Source: Mesorhizobium sp. B2-3-12
GTDB lineage: Bacteria; Pseudomonadota; Alphaproteobacteria; Rhizobiales; Rhizobiaceae
Direction: 5' to 3'
Length of the DNA stretch: 64,000 bases
Assembly: GCF_006442205.1 (NCBI RefSeq)
Contig: NZ_VFVR01000003.1
Location: forward strand, 248,001 to 312,000
Part shown: piece after piece, positions 54,021 through 63,923 of the stretch
Position numbering within the stretch: position 1 is the stretch's first letter
How the letters are laid out: each line of letters starts with the position of its first letter
The notes under the pieces: generated by a model
The model's input: only the letters and a program-made list of their open reading frames with translations
Told to the model about the DNA's origin: nothing
The model's database searches: none
Program-made: the position numbers and the translations under genes

Positions 54021-56104
54021 GATATCGTCCCGAGCACCCTGATCTCGACGCCCTTGGCGATTTCGACATGGGAGAGCACCGGCAGCGTGGTGAACAGGCG
54101 CTCGATGATCATGCGCACATAGGGGCGCGCGTCGGGCGCGGTCACGAGCACGAAACGCTCGCCGGCTTCGAGGTGCTTCTTGATCGCCTTGGTGGCGTCC
54201 TGGCCGAACTCTTCCAGCTGGCGCGGATCGATGTCGAATTCGCGCACCTCGCCCTTGGCGTCGCGCTTGAGGCTCTGGTGGAAGGCAAGGTCCCAGCGGT
54301 TGCCGAGGCGCAGCACCTTGAGCACGCCGCCTTCCGAGAGGTCGCCGCAGATCTGCTGGGCCATGCGGATGCGCACATGCTCGACGATCTGCTCGGTGCG
54401 ACGCACATGCGGCGCGATCTCGGCGATGGCCTCGATGATCAGATGCAGGTTGCGGATCGAGACGCGTTCGGCCAGCAGCAGCTTCAGCACCGCCTGCAGG
54501 CCGGGATAGGAGATGTGGGTGGTGCAGATCTCGTCGGCGAGCTTGCGGTATTCCTGGTCCTGGCGTTCGAGCAGCGCCTTCATGTCCTTGTAGGACAGGA
54601 GCTGCGGCAGGTTGTTGCGGATGACTTCCGAGAGGTGGGTGAGCAGCACCGACATGTTGTCGGCGAAGGTGAAGTTCTCGCGCTTCAGATCCTCGGCGAA
54701 GGTTTCCATGACGGAATAGGCGCGCATGCCGAAGGCCGGCTCGCGAATTTCCTCACCCGGGATCTCGGGTATGTCGCGGTTGCCGAGCAGCACCATGATC
54801 TCGCCGACGCGCATCGAATATTCGGCGACCACGGTGCCGTGCACCTTGATCTGGTAGCTTTTCGGCGGGATGGCGAAGTCGTCGGCGACGCGGACTTCCG
54901 GCACGACGAAGCCGTATTGCTGGGCGAATTTCTTGCGCATCTTGGACATGCGGAAGACCAGTTCCTGATGCGAGACCAGGAGGCGGGTCGAAAGCTGCTT
55001 GCCGATCAGAAGTTCGATCTCGGCGGTGGCGAGCGAGGCCTTGACCGAATTCTTCTCCTCCTCGGCCTTGGTCGCCTTCTCCTGGCTCTTCAATGCCTCG
55101 GCCTCGGCGACCGCGCGGTTGTGGCGCATCGGGATGACGTAGCCGAGGCCGGCCATGCCGGCGGCCAGCGCGAAGAACGGGAACAGCGGCAGACCGGGCA
55201 TCAGGCCGAGCAGCACCAGCAGTGCGGCCGCCACGTAGAGCGCGCGCGGGTGGGCGCCGAGCTGGCCGAACACGGCCTGGTTGGTCGAGCCGCGCGTGCC
55301 ACCCTTGGAGACGAGCAGACCGGCGGCGAGCGAGACGATGAGTGCCGGGATCTGGGTGACGAGACCGTCGCCGACCGACAGCTTGATGAACACGTCGGCG
55401 GCTTCGCCCATGCCCATATTGTGCCTGATGTAGCCGATGGCGATGCCGCCGACGATGTTGATGGCGGTGATGATCAGGCCGGCGATGGCGTCGCCGCGGA
55501 CGAATTTCGAGGCGCCGTCCATCGAGCCGAAGAAAGAGGATTCCTCTTCCAGTTCGCGCCGGCGCAACTGCGCGGTCTTGTCGTCGATCATGCCGGCCGA
55601 GAGGTCGGCGTCGATGGACATCTGCTTGCCGGGAATGGCGTCGAGGGTGAAGCGTGCGCCGACTTCGGCGATACGCGTGGCGCCCTTGGTGATGACGATG
55701 AAGTTCACCACGATCAGGATCATGAAGACGATGAGGCCGATGACGAAGTCCGAGGCCATGACCAGCTTGGAGAAGCCGGCGATGACATAGCCGGCGGCGT
55801 GCGTGCCCTCATTGCCATGCGACAGGATCATGCGCGTGGTGGCGATGTTGAGCGACAGGCGCAGCATGGTGGCGATGAGCAGCACGGTCGGGAACGACGA
55901 GAAATCGAGCGGCCGCTGGATCCACAGCGCCACCATCAGGATCAGCACCGACAGCGCGATCGAGAAGGCCAGCCCGACGTCGATGAGAAAGGCCGGGATC
56001 GGCAGGAACAGCACAGCCAGGATGATGACGATGCCGAGCGCGAAGAAGACGTCGCGGCCGTTCTTGGCCACCGCGCCGGGCTGGATGCTTTCGCTGATCG
56101 CCAT
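54017..56104 (-). CDS. flhA: Flagellar export gate protein FlhA
   Basis: 695 residues from ATG 56104 (GAGGACGAG just upstream). The N-terminal part (about 20-320) has eight membrane helices and the FHIPEP family signature region [17 protein letters not shown]. The cytoplasmic C-terminal part (about 350-695) binds export chaperones. It is the main proton-driven component of the export gate. fliR overlaps its stop codon. Upstream fliQ, the usual neighbour, is displaced by 6.3 kb of other genes. Confidence 0.96.
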   Translation of the reverse strand: MAISESIQPGAVAKNGRDVFFALGIVIILAVLFLPIPAFLIDVGLAFSIALSVLILMVALWIQRPLDFSSFPTVLLIATMLRLSLNIATTRMILSHGNEGTHAAGYVIAGFSKLVMASDFVIGLIVFMILIVVNFIVITKGATRIAEVGARFTLDAIPGKQMSIDADLSAGMIDDKTAQLRRRELEEESSFFGSMDGASKFVRGDAIAGLIITAINIVGGIAIGYIRHNMGMGEAADVFIKLSVGDGLVTQIPALIVSLAAGLLVSKGGTRGSTNQAVFGQLGAHPRALYVAAALLVLLGLMPGLPLFPFFALAAGMAGLGYVIPMRHNRAVAEAEALKSQEKATKAEEEKNSVKASLATAEIELLIGKQLSTRLLVSHQELVFRMSKMRKKFAQQYGFVVPEVRVADDFAIPPKSYQIKVHGTVVAEYSMRVGEIMVLLGNRDIPEIPGEEIREPAFGMRAYSVMETFAEDLKRENFTFADNMSVLLTHLSEVIRNNLPQLLSYKDMKALLERQDQEYRKLADEICTTHISYPGLQAVLKLLLAERVSIRNLHLIIEAIAEIAPHVRRTEQIVEHVRIRMAQQICGDLSEGGVLKVLRLGNRWDLAFHQSLKRDAKGEVREFDIDPRQLEEFGQDATKAIKKHLEAGERFVLVTAPDARPYVRMIIERLFTTLPVLSHVEIAKGVEIRVLGTIS

Positions 56105-56218
56105 TCTCGTCCTCGAACCCATGGGCTGCCGAGCATGCGACAGCCCGGCGAGGGTAGCTGGCCAAGCTTGCGCGAGGGTGGGAGAGTGCGGGCTCGATTC
56201 TCTGGCGAAGGATACTCC

Positions 56219-56518
56219 ATGCTCCTGATCATCGGCACGATCCGCCTGCCGCCCGACAGGCTCGACGAGGCAAGGCCCGTGATGGAACGCATGGTCTCGG
56301 CCAGTCGCGCCGAGCCCGGCTGCCTCGAATATTCCTATGCGCAGGATGTCTTCGAACCTGGCCTGATCCGGGTCACCGAAGTGTGGAGCGACAGGATTGC
56401 GCTCGATGCGCATTTCCGCGCGCCGCATCTTGCCGACTGGCGCGCGAGCTGGCCGGGGCTCGGTATCGGCGAGCGCAATCTGGTGCTCTACGAGGCTGGC
56501 GAGCCCATGCCGACCTGA
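56219..56518 (+). CDS. Antibiotic biosynthesis monooxygenase (ABM) domain protein
   Basis: 99 residues from ATG 56219 (GAAGGATA upstream). A single ABM dimeric alpha/beta-barrel domain with [20 protein letters not shown] and the Trp/Glu motif [19 protein letters not shown], as in YgiN-like quinol monooxygenases. The substrate is unknown. It is divergent from flhA, 114 bases away. The long open frame covering the flhA antisense has nothing to do with it. Confidence 0.8.
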   Translation: MLLIIGTIRLPPDRLDEARPVMERMVSASRAEPGCLEYSYAQDVFEPGLIRVTEVWSDRIALDAHFRAPHLADWRASWPGLGIGERNLVLYEAGEPMPT

Positions 56519-56715
56519 GTGGGCCGACGTCCGGCGCCGGATCGGTGGGCGTCGCAACTGGCGGGCAGCCGTCGGCACTGGAGGCGGAGAAAGCCGGATC
56601 GAACGGTTCGCGGCCAAATTGGCGCCTTCGATGTCGGCATTGTGGTTGTCACGCCGTGCCGCCCGGCGTATCAGGCGGGTCTACCGTTGCCTTTTGATAT
56701 CGGCGAGCCGCCCCG

Positions 56716-58497
56716 GTGCTTTCCAGGACCCAACCGCAAGTTTACGCCCGCCGGCTGCGCGCGGTGCTTCTGAGATCAGTCCCTCTGCTCGAGGCGCGCG
56801 GCATCGCCGTGGTGATCCTGGCGGGCATTGTCGGCGTCGCGGCGGGTATACTGGTCACAGCGATGAGCCAGATCGTACAGGACCTGCACGGATTGCTGTT
56901 CGGCGTCCAGCCAGGCGGCCGGCTGTCGGGCATGTTCTCGCTCGCCAATCCGATGCAGGCGCTGGTCCCGGCGATCGGCGGCGTCCTGCTCGGGATATCG
57001 GTGGTCTGGCTGAGGATCCGCAAATTCCGCACGCCGGTCGACCCGATCGAGGCCAACGCCCTCTATGGCGGGCGCATGTCGCTGACCGATACCTTCATCA
57101 TCGTCGTCCAGACGATGATCTCCAGCGGCTTCGGCGCCTCGGTCGGCCTGGAGGCCGGCTATACGCAGGTCGGCTCCGGCGTCGCCTCACGGCTGGCGCG
57201 TGCCTTCCGGCTGCGCCGCAACGATGTCCGCATCCTGGTCGGCTGCGGCGCCGCCGGCGCCATCGCGGCGGCCTTCGACGCGCCGCTGACCGGCGCCTTC
57301 TATGGTTTCGAACTTGTCATCGGAATCTACTCGGTCGCCAATGTCGCGCCCGTCATGACCGCGGCCATCTCGGCGTCGCTGACTGCCGAGGTTTTCGGCG
57401 GCGTGCCGTTCCCGCTCGAGCTTGCAGGGCTGCCGCAGCTCACCGCCAGCCAGTATGTGCCGTTCCTGCTGCTCGGTCTGCTGGGCGGAGCGGCCTCGAT
57501 CGCCATCATGCAACTGGTGACGCTGATCGAACGCGGTTTCAACAGGCTGTCGGTCGATGCCTCGCTGCGCCCCGTCATCGGCGGTGTCCTGGTCGGGCTG
57601 CTGGGGCTGATCACGCCGCAGGTCCTGTCCAGCGGCCACGGCGCGCTGCATCGCGAGTTCGCCATGAATTATGGGCTGGCGGTGGTGGCGAGCGTGTTCG
57701 TGTTGAAGCTGGCGGCGTCCGCCATCTCGCTGGGCTCGGGCTTTCGCGGCGGACTGTTCTTCGCCTCGCTGTTTCTCGGCGCGCTGCTTGGCAAGGCGTT
57801 TGCCGGCGTCATGGCGCTGGTCTCGCCGGCGACCGGCATCGACCCTTCCGTCGCCGCCGTCGTCGGCATGACGTCGCTCGCTGTCGGCGTCGTCGGCGGT
57901 CCGCTGACCATGACCTTCCTGGCGCTGGAATCGACCCGCGACCTGACGCTCACCGGCGTGGTGCTGGCGGCCTCGATCATGGCGGCGATCCTGGTGCGCG
58001 AGACCTTCGGCTATTCGTTCTCGACCTGGCGCTTCCATCTGCGCGGCGAGACCATCCGCAGCGCCCACGACGTCGGCTGGATGCGCAGCCTTACCGTCGG
58101 CTCGATGATGCGCGAGGACATCAAGACCGTCGATGCCTCGACGACGCTGGCCGCCTTCCGCAAGGAGTTCCCGCTGGGTTCGGCCCAGCGCGTGATCGCG
58201 GTCGACCCGGGGGATGAGTATGTCGGCGTGCTGATCGTGGCCGAACTGCACAGCGATCCCTCCGGAGGCGAGGTGCCGGTGCGCGATCTTGCCCAGTACA
58301 AGGATGCCGTTCTGGTGCCCAGCATGAACGTGCAGGCCGCCGCGGAGACCTTCCAGCGCGCCGGGGCGGAGGAACTGGCCGTGGTCGAGGATTTCGCCGA
58401 CCACATCGTGCTCGGGCTGCTGACCGAGGGCCATTTGATGCGGCGCTATGCCGAGGAACTCGAAAAGGCGCGCCGGGATCTGTCGGGCGAGGGGTAG
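56716..58497 (+). CDS. ClC-type chloride channel/transporter with CBS domains
   Basis: 593 residues from GTG 56716. About ten to eleven membrane helices (about 25-430) with the gating glutamate in SVGLEAGYTQ (Glu146) and GSGFRGGLFFASLFLGALLG, the GxFxP-like pore loop, then two CBS domains (about 450-585). It should move chloride, perhaps as a proton antiporter. It starts 197 bases after the ABM gene. It is convergent with the MFS gene, 23 bases away. Confidence 0.92.
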   Translation: MLSRTQPQVYARRLRAVLLRSVPLLEARGIAVVILAGIVGVAAGILVTAMSQIVQDLHGLLFGVQPGGRLSGMFSLANPMQALVPAIGGVLLGISVVWLRIRKFRTPVDPIEANALYGGRMSLTDTFIIVVQTMISSGFGASVGLEAGYTQVGSGVASRLARAFRLRRNDVRILVGCGAAGAIAAAFDAPLTGAFYGFELVIGIYSVANVAPVMTAAISASLTAEVFGGVPFPLELAGLPQLTASQYVPFLLLGLLGGAASIAIMQLVTLIERGFNRLSVDASLRPVIGGVLVGLLGLITPQVLSSGHGALHREFAMNYGLAVVASVFVLKLAASAISLGSGFRGGLFFASLFLGALLGKAFAGVMALVSPATGIDPSVAAVVGMTSLAVGVVGGPLTMTFLALESTRDLTLTGVVLAASIMAAILVRETFGYSFSTWRFHLRGETIRSAHDVGWMRSLTVGSMMREDIKTVDASTTLAAFRKEFPLGSAQRVIAVDPGDEYVGVLIVAELHSDPSGGEVPVRDLAQYKDAVLVPSMNVQAAAETFQRAGAEELAVVEDFADHIVLGLLTEGHLMRRYAEELEKARRDLSGEG

Positions 58498-58520
58498 GGC
58501 GCCCGCGGTCTCCGAACGCG

Positions 58521-60164
58521 TCAATGCTCGATCGGTCCCTTCGCCGGCACCAGCGCCGTGCCGGCGGTCGTCGGGCGCTCGATCACGCGGCGCACGCGCG
58601 GCGGCTCGTCGCCCGAGTGCAGCGCCCGCAAGCGTTCGCCGACCATGGCATCGGCCTGGGTGATACGGCCATTGTGCCTGACATATTCGAGCCAGGTCGG
58701 CGTGTGGTAGTGCTCGATCCATATCGTGGGATTTTCGAGATCGCGCGCCAACGTCCAGTTGCGGGCCCCGTCACGGCGGCGGATGCGGCCGCGTTCGGCC
58801 ATGGTGGCGAGGAATTCCGCCTCGTCCTCGTGCCGGATCACATATTCGATCATGATGGCGATCGGACCGCTGCGCGGCTTCAGGTCGAGCGCCAGGTGCG
58901 GTTCCTTGAAGCGGTTGAGCGGGTCGAGGTTGAGGACCTGCTGCTGCGGCAGCGGCAGCAGGAGGCCGATGGCGCCGCCGGCCAGCATGGCGACGGCAGC
59001 CGCGATCAGCGCGGTCTCGGCGCCATGCGCGTCGGCGACGACACCCCAGATCCAGCTGCCCAGCGCGATGCCGCCGAAGGTGGCGGTCTGGTAGACCGAC
59101 AGAACCCGGCCGACCACCCAGCGCGGGGTCGCCATCTGGACGGTGACGTTGAAATGGGATAGCGCGATCACCCAGCAGGCGCCGCCGATGAGCAGGCCGA
59201 GCGAGGTCTGCCAGGCATGCTGGCTGATCGCGGCGTTGAAGGCGCACAGCGCGAACCCGGCGAAGGCGCAGCGAACCATCGTCTCGCTGGAGAGCAGTTG
59301 CCGCAGCCGCACGCTGATCAACGCGCCGCCGACGGCGCCGATGCCGAAGGCGCCCAGCATGACGCCGTAGGTGAGCGCGTCGCCCTTGACGACGTCGCGG
59401 GCCACCAGCGGCAGCAGCGCCAGCACCGCGCCGGCGCTGAAGCCGAAGGCGGCGCCCCTGACCAGCACCTTGCCGATGTTGGGCGACATGGCGACGTAAC
59501 GCAGGCCAGCACCCATGGCCGCCCCCAGCGACTCGCGCGGCAAGGTCGAGACCGGCACCTCCCGCTTCCAGCGCGCCATCACCACGATCAGGCCGATATA
59601 GCTGATGGCGTTCGCCGCAAAGGCGGCCGCCGCGCCGGCGGCCGCGACGATGATGCCGCCGATCGCCGGGCCGACGCTGCGCGTCAGGTTGAAGCCCATC
59701 GAGTTCAACGCGACGGCGGCGGGCACCTTGTCGCGCGGAACCATGTCGCCGACGGAAGCCTGCCAGGACGGGCTGTTGAGCGCCGTGCCGCTGTCGATCA
59801 GGAAAGTGAAGGCCAGAAGCGTCCAGGGCGTGAGCAAGTCGTAGTAGGTGAATACCGTCAGCAGCACCGAGACGACCAGCATGAAGGTCTGCGCGACCAG
59901 CATCACCTTGCGGCGGTCGAAACTGTCGGCGATGGCGCCGGCCACGAGCGCGAACAGCATGATCGGCAAGGTGGTCGAGGCCTGGACCAGGGCGACCTGA
60001 TAGGGCGAGGTGGCGATGGTGGTCATCATCCAGGCGGCGCCGACACCCTGGATCAGGCCGCCGAAATTGGAGACGAGACTCGCGCCCCAGACCGCGCGGA
60101 AGATGCCATGCCGGAACGGCGCCAGCGCCGAGACGCTTTCGCTATCCGGCTTTTCGTCACTCAT
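58521..60164 (-). CDS. MFS transporter with C-terminal ABM-like domain
   Basis: 547 residues from ATG 60164 with AGGAA upstream. Twelve membrane helices (about 20-410) with MFS loop signatures (DSFDRRKVML) of the PF05977 type (DHA3/EntS-like). A soluble C-terminal domain (about 430-525, IEYVIRHEDEAEFLATMAERGRIRRRDGARNWTL) looks like an alpha/beta-barrel monooxygenase fold. The substrate is unknown; exporters of this type handle siderophores or drugs. It is preceded by the asparagine-synthetase-like gene on the same strand. Confidence 0.87.
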   Translation of the reverse strand: MSDEKPDSESVSALAPFRHGIFRAVWGASLVSNFGGLIQGVGAAWMMTTIATSPYQVALVQASTTLPIMLFALVAGAIADSFDRRKVMLVAQTFMLVVSVLLTVFTYYDLLTPWTLLAFTFLIDSGTALNSPSWQASVGDMVPRDKVPAAVALNSMGFNLTRSVGPAIGGIIVAAAGAAAAFAANAISYIGLIVVMARWKREVPVSTLPRESLGAAMGAGLRYVAMSPNIGKVLVRGAAFGFSAGAVLALLPLVARDVVKGDALTYGVMLGAFGIGAVGGALISVRLRQLLSSETMVRCAFAGFALCAFNAAISQHAWQTSLGLLIGGACWVIALSHFNVTVQMATPRWVVGRVLSVYQTATFGGIALGSWIWGVVADAHGAETALIAAAVAMLAGGAIGLLLPLPQQQVLNLDPLNRFKEPHLALDLKPRSGPIAIMIEYVIRHEDEAEFLATMAERGRIRRRDGARNWTLARDLENPTIWIEHYHTPTWLEYVRHNGRITQADAMVGERLRALHSGDEPPRVRRVIERPTTAGTALVPAKGPIEH

Positions 60165-60359
60165 GGGTGGATTCCTGCCACGGCGTGCTGATCCTTGCGG
60201 GGATCGGTTTCCCCGCATGATTTGCCGAAACTATGGCATCGCCGCACAAAGGGCGAATGCCTTGCAAGGAAGATCATGGTCCAACAAGGGGATAGCGAAG
60301 GGCCACGCTTTCGCCGCCATCGCAAACCGCTTTGCCGCCCTGGCGCCCAGCGTGTCGTT

Positions 60360-62228
60360 TCACCGCGTCTCGGCGACGGCCGCATGCAGTGCTTCGGTCA
60401 GATGCCCGGTGGATTGACCGCCGGCATGCAGACGCAGGAAAAGCTCCATTCCCACCAATCGAAGCCGCGAGGCCTGGTCGCGCCTGGCCAGGTCGACCAG
60501 ATCCGCGACCGAAGATGCCGGCCACTTCATCGCATCGCGCAGATAGCCGCCATGCAACAGGGTCTCCGTGCCGGCGGTGAAGTTCGCCGATACCTGGAAA
60601 CCGTTCTTCCTCGCCTTCACGTTCTGAAGCGGAATGTGTTTTTCCGCTACCTTCTTCAAGAGCCACTTTCCCTGCCTCTGGCGGTATTTGTGTCGCCGGG
60701 GCAGATGGATCGCGAAGTCGATCAGCCGGTTCTCGAGGAACGGCACCCTGAGTTCCACCGAGGCCGCCATGCTCAGCCGGTCATGCCGGTTCAGCAGATC
60801 CTGGAGATGCGAATACATGTCGTGAAGGCAGCAGCCGAGGAAGGCGCGGTCGCCAAGCGGCGTGACTGGCTCCAGCCGGTCGAAGATCCTTGCCTGAAGG
60901 AAATTCAATTCCGGCGAAAGCGCCCTGAGCACGATGTTGCGATCCCAGGCATGGCCACCTGCGATCGATGTGCGGAAGGGGGCATGACGCTGGCGCTCGA
61001 ATTTTCGGGTCAGGTTGCGCTTCGAAACAAACAGCCGTCTCGGCCAGGACCAGGCCCGCCACACTTTCAGGCTGGCTTCCTGCCAGTCGTAGCCGCCAAA
61101 CAGTTCGTCGGCGCCTTCACCGGTCAACAGCACCTTGATGCCGTCGGCCCGGCACTGCTCGGCGAGCGCGAGCAGGCAGACATGGCTTGCATGCCAACCA
61201 TCGCTTTCCAAATGCCAGATGGTCTTCGGCCAGAGGTCGAGGAACCGGTCCTTGTCGACCGGCACCCTGTTCAGCGGCACCTGGGCGTGGCTGGCGGTGC
61301 GCTGGGCGTCATTAGCTTCGCTGTGGCCAATGCCGGGATCGACGACATAGGCTGTCATCTCCGGCCTGAACCGTTTGGCCAGCGTGGTGACGAGGCCGGA
61401 ATCGACGCCGCCGCTGCAGGCGGCGGCAAGGCTGGTATCGGCGATGCAATGGAGCCCGACGCTGTCCTCGATCAGCGTTTCCAGCGTCGCCATGTGGTCG
61501 GCGTCGCTGGCCGTGTCGCCGACGATGCGGGCGGCGTCGAGCACATCGAGGACATGCCAGAAACAGCGCTTCTCAATGCCGGCATCGCTGATCTTCCACA
61601 GGCCCGCCGGCGGCAGCCGCTCCATGCCCTGGAACAGGCTGGAGCAGGAGTCACGGCTCTGCCAGGCCAGGCGCAAGGTGATCTCGCGCGCATCGACGCT
61701 CCGCGCGACGCCGTCGCAGGCGAGGATCGCCTTGTCCTCGGAGGCGAACAGGATCCGATCACCCATCTCGGCCACCGACATCGGCTTGATGCCGAGACGG
61801 TCGCGCGCGAGCCACAGGGCGCCGGCACGGGCGTCGAAATAGGCGATGGCGAACATACCGTCGAACATCGGGATGGCCTTGTCCGGGCCCCAGTGGTGCA
61901 GTGCTTCGAGAACCACCTCGGTATCCGAGACCGTCCGGAACCGTCGGCCTTCGGCTTCCAGCGCGTCCCGCAGCAAGCGATAATTGTAGACCTCGCCATT
62001 GTAGACCAGCACGCCTTGGCCACAGGCGGTGAGCATCGGCTCGCGCGCCTGCGCGGACAGATCGATGATCGAGAGCCGCCGGTGACCGAGCGCCAGCCGG
62101 CTGTCGTTCCAGCTGGCATGGTCGTCGGGCCCGCGATGGGCCAGCGCCTGCATCATGCGGGCGACGTCGGCGATGTCGCCGCCGCTGATCGGATCACGCT
62201 TGCGCCAAACGCCGGCTATGCCGCACAT
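60360..62228 (-). CDS. asnB: Asparagine synthetase-like amidotransferase (glutamine-hydrolysing)
   Basis: 622 residues. The N-terminal class II glutaminase starts with Cys2 in MCGIAGVWRK, and RGPDDH and YNGEVYNY follow. The synthetase domain (about 230-600) has the ATP pyrophosphate loop ACSGGVDSG and GEGADELFGGYDW. Members of this family either make asparagine or amidate sugars and peptides in cell-surface synthesis. Its place amid flagellar genes and an exporter gene leans towards a surface or secondary-metabolism role, but this is not shown. Confidence 0.88.
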   Translation of the reverse strand: MCGIAGVWRKRDPISGGDIADVARMMQALAHRGPDDHASWNDSRLALGHRRLSIIDLSAQAREPMLTACGQGVLVYNGEVYNYRLLRDALEAEGRRFRTVSDTEVVLEALHHWGPDKAIPMFDGMFAIAYFDARAGALWLARDRLGIKPMSVAEMGDRILFASEDKAILACDGVARSVDAREITLRLAWQSRDSCSSLFQGMERLPPAGLWKISDAGIEKRCFWHVLDVLDAARIVGDTASDADHMATLETLIEDSVGLHCIADTSLAAACSGGVDSGLVTTLAKRFRPEMTAYVVDPGIGHSEANDAQRTASHAQVPLNRVPVDKDRFLDLWPKTIWHLESDGWHASHVCLLALAEQCRADGIKVLLTGEGADELFGGYDWQEASLKVWRAWSWPRRLFVSKRNLTRKFERQRHAPFRTSIAGGHAWDRNIVLRALSPELNFLQARIFDRLEPVTPLGDRAFLGCCLHDMYSHLQDLLNRHDRLSMAASVELRVPFLENRLIDFAIHLPRRHKYRQRQGKWLLKKVAEKHIPLQNVKARKNGFQVSANFTAGTETLLHGGYLRDAMKWPASSVADLVDLARRDQASRLRLVGMELFLRLHAGGQSTGHLTEALHAAVAETR

Positions 62229-62416
62229 GGCGTGCCGGCCGGTCCGGCGTGGTCCAGAAATCCGTGAGACATCATCGAGACAACACCGCTATGTCCGCCT
62301 GGCAATTCGCCGGATCATGGAGCGGCACTCTAGCCGCAACGCGGCGGCCCGCAAGCTGCATTCCATCCGGGCGCGAGACTGGACGGAAGGCCGTCGCGTA
62401 GTTTTTCTGGACTTGC

Positions 62417-62683
62417 TCAGAAGCCGTTCTGGATACGCTCGAAGATGACATTGGTGAAGGCCGATATCTGGCCGCCGATGAAGGGACCCGTAAGCGCCAC
62501 CACCAGCATGATGGCGACGATCTTGGGCACGAAAGTCAAGGTGATTTCCTGGACCTGCGTCAACGCCTGGAGCAAGGCGATGCCGATGCCGACCGCCATG
62601 GCGACCAGCACCACCGGAGCGGACGCGGTAAGCACCGTCCACACCGCGTACTGGACGATGTCGAGAGCGTCGGCCTCATTCAT
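62417..62683 (-). CDS. fliQ: Flagellar export gate protein FliQ
   Basis: 88 residues from ATG 62683 with two membrane helices (about 15-37 and 50-75), the size and layout of FliQ, a gate component of the flagellar export apparatus. The frame is open further upstream but not conserved. flgD ends 13 bases upstream on the same strand. Confidence 0.93.
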   Translation of the reverse strand: MNEADALDIVQYAVWTVLTASAPVVLVAMAVGIGIALLQALTQVQEITLTFVPKIVAIMLVVALTGPFIGGQISAFTNVIFERIQNGF

Positions 62684-62696
62684 GTGGGCGGTTGGC

Positions 62697-63104
62697 CTAG
62701 CTCGCCGGCTTGATCGATACGCCCGCGCCGACGGGGACCGTGGTGCCATCCTGCAGCACAGCGATCAGTCCGTTGCTGCCAAGCGTGACCGACGCCACCG
62801 TGCCCGTGATCTTGCCATCGGCCGAGGTAATGTTGCGGCCTATGAGAGCGTCGGCCTGCGACAGCGCCGACGACTGCATGATCTGGTCGAGCTTGGTGTT
62901 GGTCTGCACCGATTGCTCGACCTGCGAGAAGGTGGCGAGCTGGGCGACGTACTGCGTCGAATCCATCGGCTTGGTCGGATCCTGGTTCTTCATCTCGGCG
63001 ATCAGAAGTTTCAGGAACGAATTGTAGTCGACCGCGGTCTTGGCGGTCTGCGTGGTGGTCTGGTTGGTGCCAGCCGGTATCGTCGTCGTCATGTCCACGG
63101 TCAT
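62697..63104 (-). CDS. flgD: Flagellar hook assembly protein FlgD
   Basis: 135 residues, the short rhizobial form. The N-terminal half has the FlgD signature YNSFLKLLIAEMKNQDPTKPMDSTQYVAQLATFSQVEQ. The C-terminal half (about 85-135) is short and beta-rich. FlgD caps the growing hook. ATG 63104 overlaps the flbT stop by one base (TGATG), so translation is coupled. Confidence 0.94.
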   Translation of the reverse strand: MTVDMTTTIPAGTNQTTTQTAKTAVDYNSFLKLLIAEMKNQDPTKPMDSTQYVAQLATFSQVEQSVQTNTKLDQIMQSSALSQADALIGRNITSADGKITGTVASVTLGSNGLIAVLQDGTTVPVGAGVSIKPAS

Positions 63105-63547
63105 CAGTATCGTGCTCCCACGGCCAGCGGGCGCGCGGCGCCCGGAACTTCGTCATTGCCGCCAAGCGCGCGGCGCTCGAGAGGGTAAAGCGCGCGGATC
63201 GCCTTCAGGGCCTCGTAGATGTGATCCTCGCCGACCATGCGGTCGATCTGTTTGAGCGCGCCGCCAATCTCGGCGTCCTCGAAACTTGCAATCAGCAGCG
63301 GTAGCGAGCGGCGGAACATCTCGCGCGCTTCATCGGCGCCGGCAGGGTTCATCAGCATGACCTGGACGATGAAATAGAGCTGCCGCAATGGCGTCGACGC
63401 TTCGTCGGCCTGGATGACATGGTTCTCGAGCAGGAATTGCACGTCGTTCATCAGCTCGACGGTGACCTTACGATCGACGCGAATGACCGCGCCGTTGATG
63501 TAGATCTTCTCGTTGGGCTTCAGCGATATCTTCAGCGTGTTGGTCAT
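63104..63547 (-). CDS. flbT: Flagellin translation regulator FlbT
   Basis: 147 residues from ATG 63547. FlbT proteins control flagellin mRNA stability and translation with FlaF. Visible family blocks are LKISLKPNEKIYINGAVI, NDVQFLLENHVIQ and TPLRQLYFIVQ. The flaF stop overlaps the flbT start (ATGA). The open frame upstream lies within flaF and is not used. Confidence 0.93.
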   Translation of the reverse strand: MTNTLKISLKPNEKIYINGAVIRVDRKVTVELMNDVQFLLENHVIQADEASTPLRQLYFIVQVMLMNPAGADEAREMFRRSLPLLIASFEDAEIGGALKQIDRMVGEDHIYEALKAIRALYPLERRALGGNDEVPGAARPLAVGARY

Positions 63548-63891
63548 TGAATGCCGTCGCGGATGATCTGGGATACTTCGATCAGCCCCTCGAAATTGTC
63601 GGTGCGGCCCTGGCGGATGTCCTCGGCCTCGCGCAGCAGCCACAGGCCGATGGAAATCAGGTTGGCACGCAATTCCTTGGGCAGCGCATTGTCGCTGGAG
63701 CCAAGATCCTCGACGAAGACCGTCCAGACGCGGTTGGTGAAATGCAGTGCTTCCACGGCCTCCATCGAATCCTGCCCGGCCGCCGCGGCGGCCGACAGCA
63801 TGTCGATCGAGCGCGTCAGGAGCTCGCGCTCACGGTCCTTGGCGTCCGTGACGGAGGTGCTTTGGACGTCGGCGTAGGAGAATTGGTACAT
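63544..63891 (-). CDS. flaF: Flagellar biosynthesis regulator FlaF
   Basis: 115 residues, mostly helical. It carries the FlaF block RSIDMLSAAAAAG and LHFTNRVWTVFVEDL, with LISIGLWLLREAEDIRQG. FlaF promotes flagellin secretion together with FlbT in alphaproteobacteria. ATG 63891 sits 32 bases after the flgL stop. Its stop overlaps the flbT start. Confidence 0.93.
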   Translation of the reverse strand: MYQFSYADVQSTSVTDAKDRERELLTRSIDMLSAAAAAGQDSMEAVEALHFTNRVWTVFVEDLGSSDNALPKELRANLISIGLWLLREAEDIRQGRTDNFEGLIEVSQIIRDGIQ

Positions 63892-63923
63892 CGTTGGCTC
63901 TACCGTTCCGGTTCAGAGTGCTT

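Noticed and set aside
54068..56518. 816-codon plus-strand frame opposite flhA
   Set aside because: Only its last 99 codons (from ATG 56219) encode a recognisable ABM protein; the rest is antisense to flhA.
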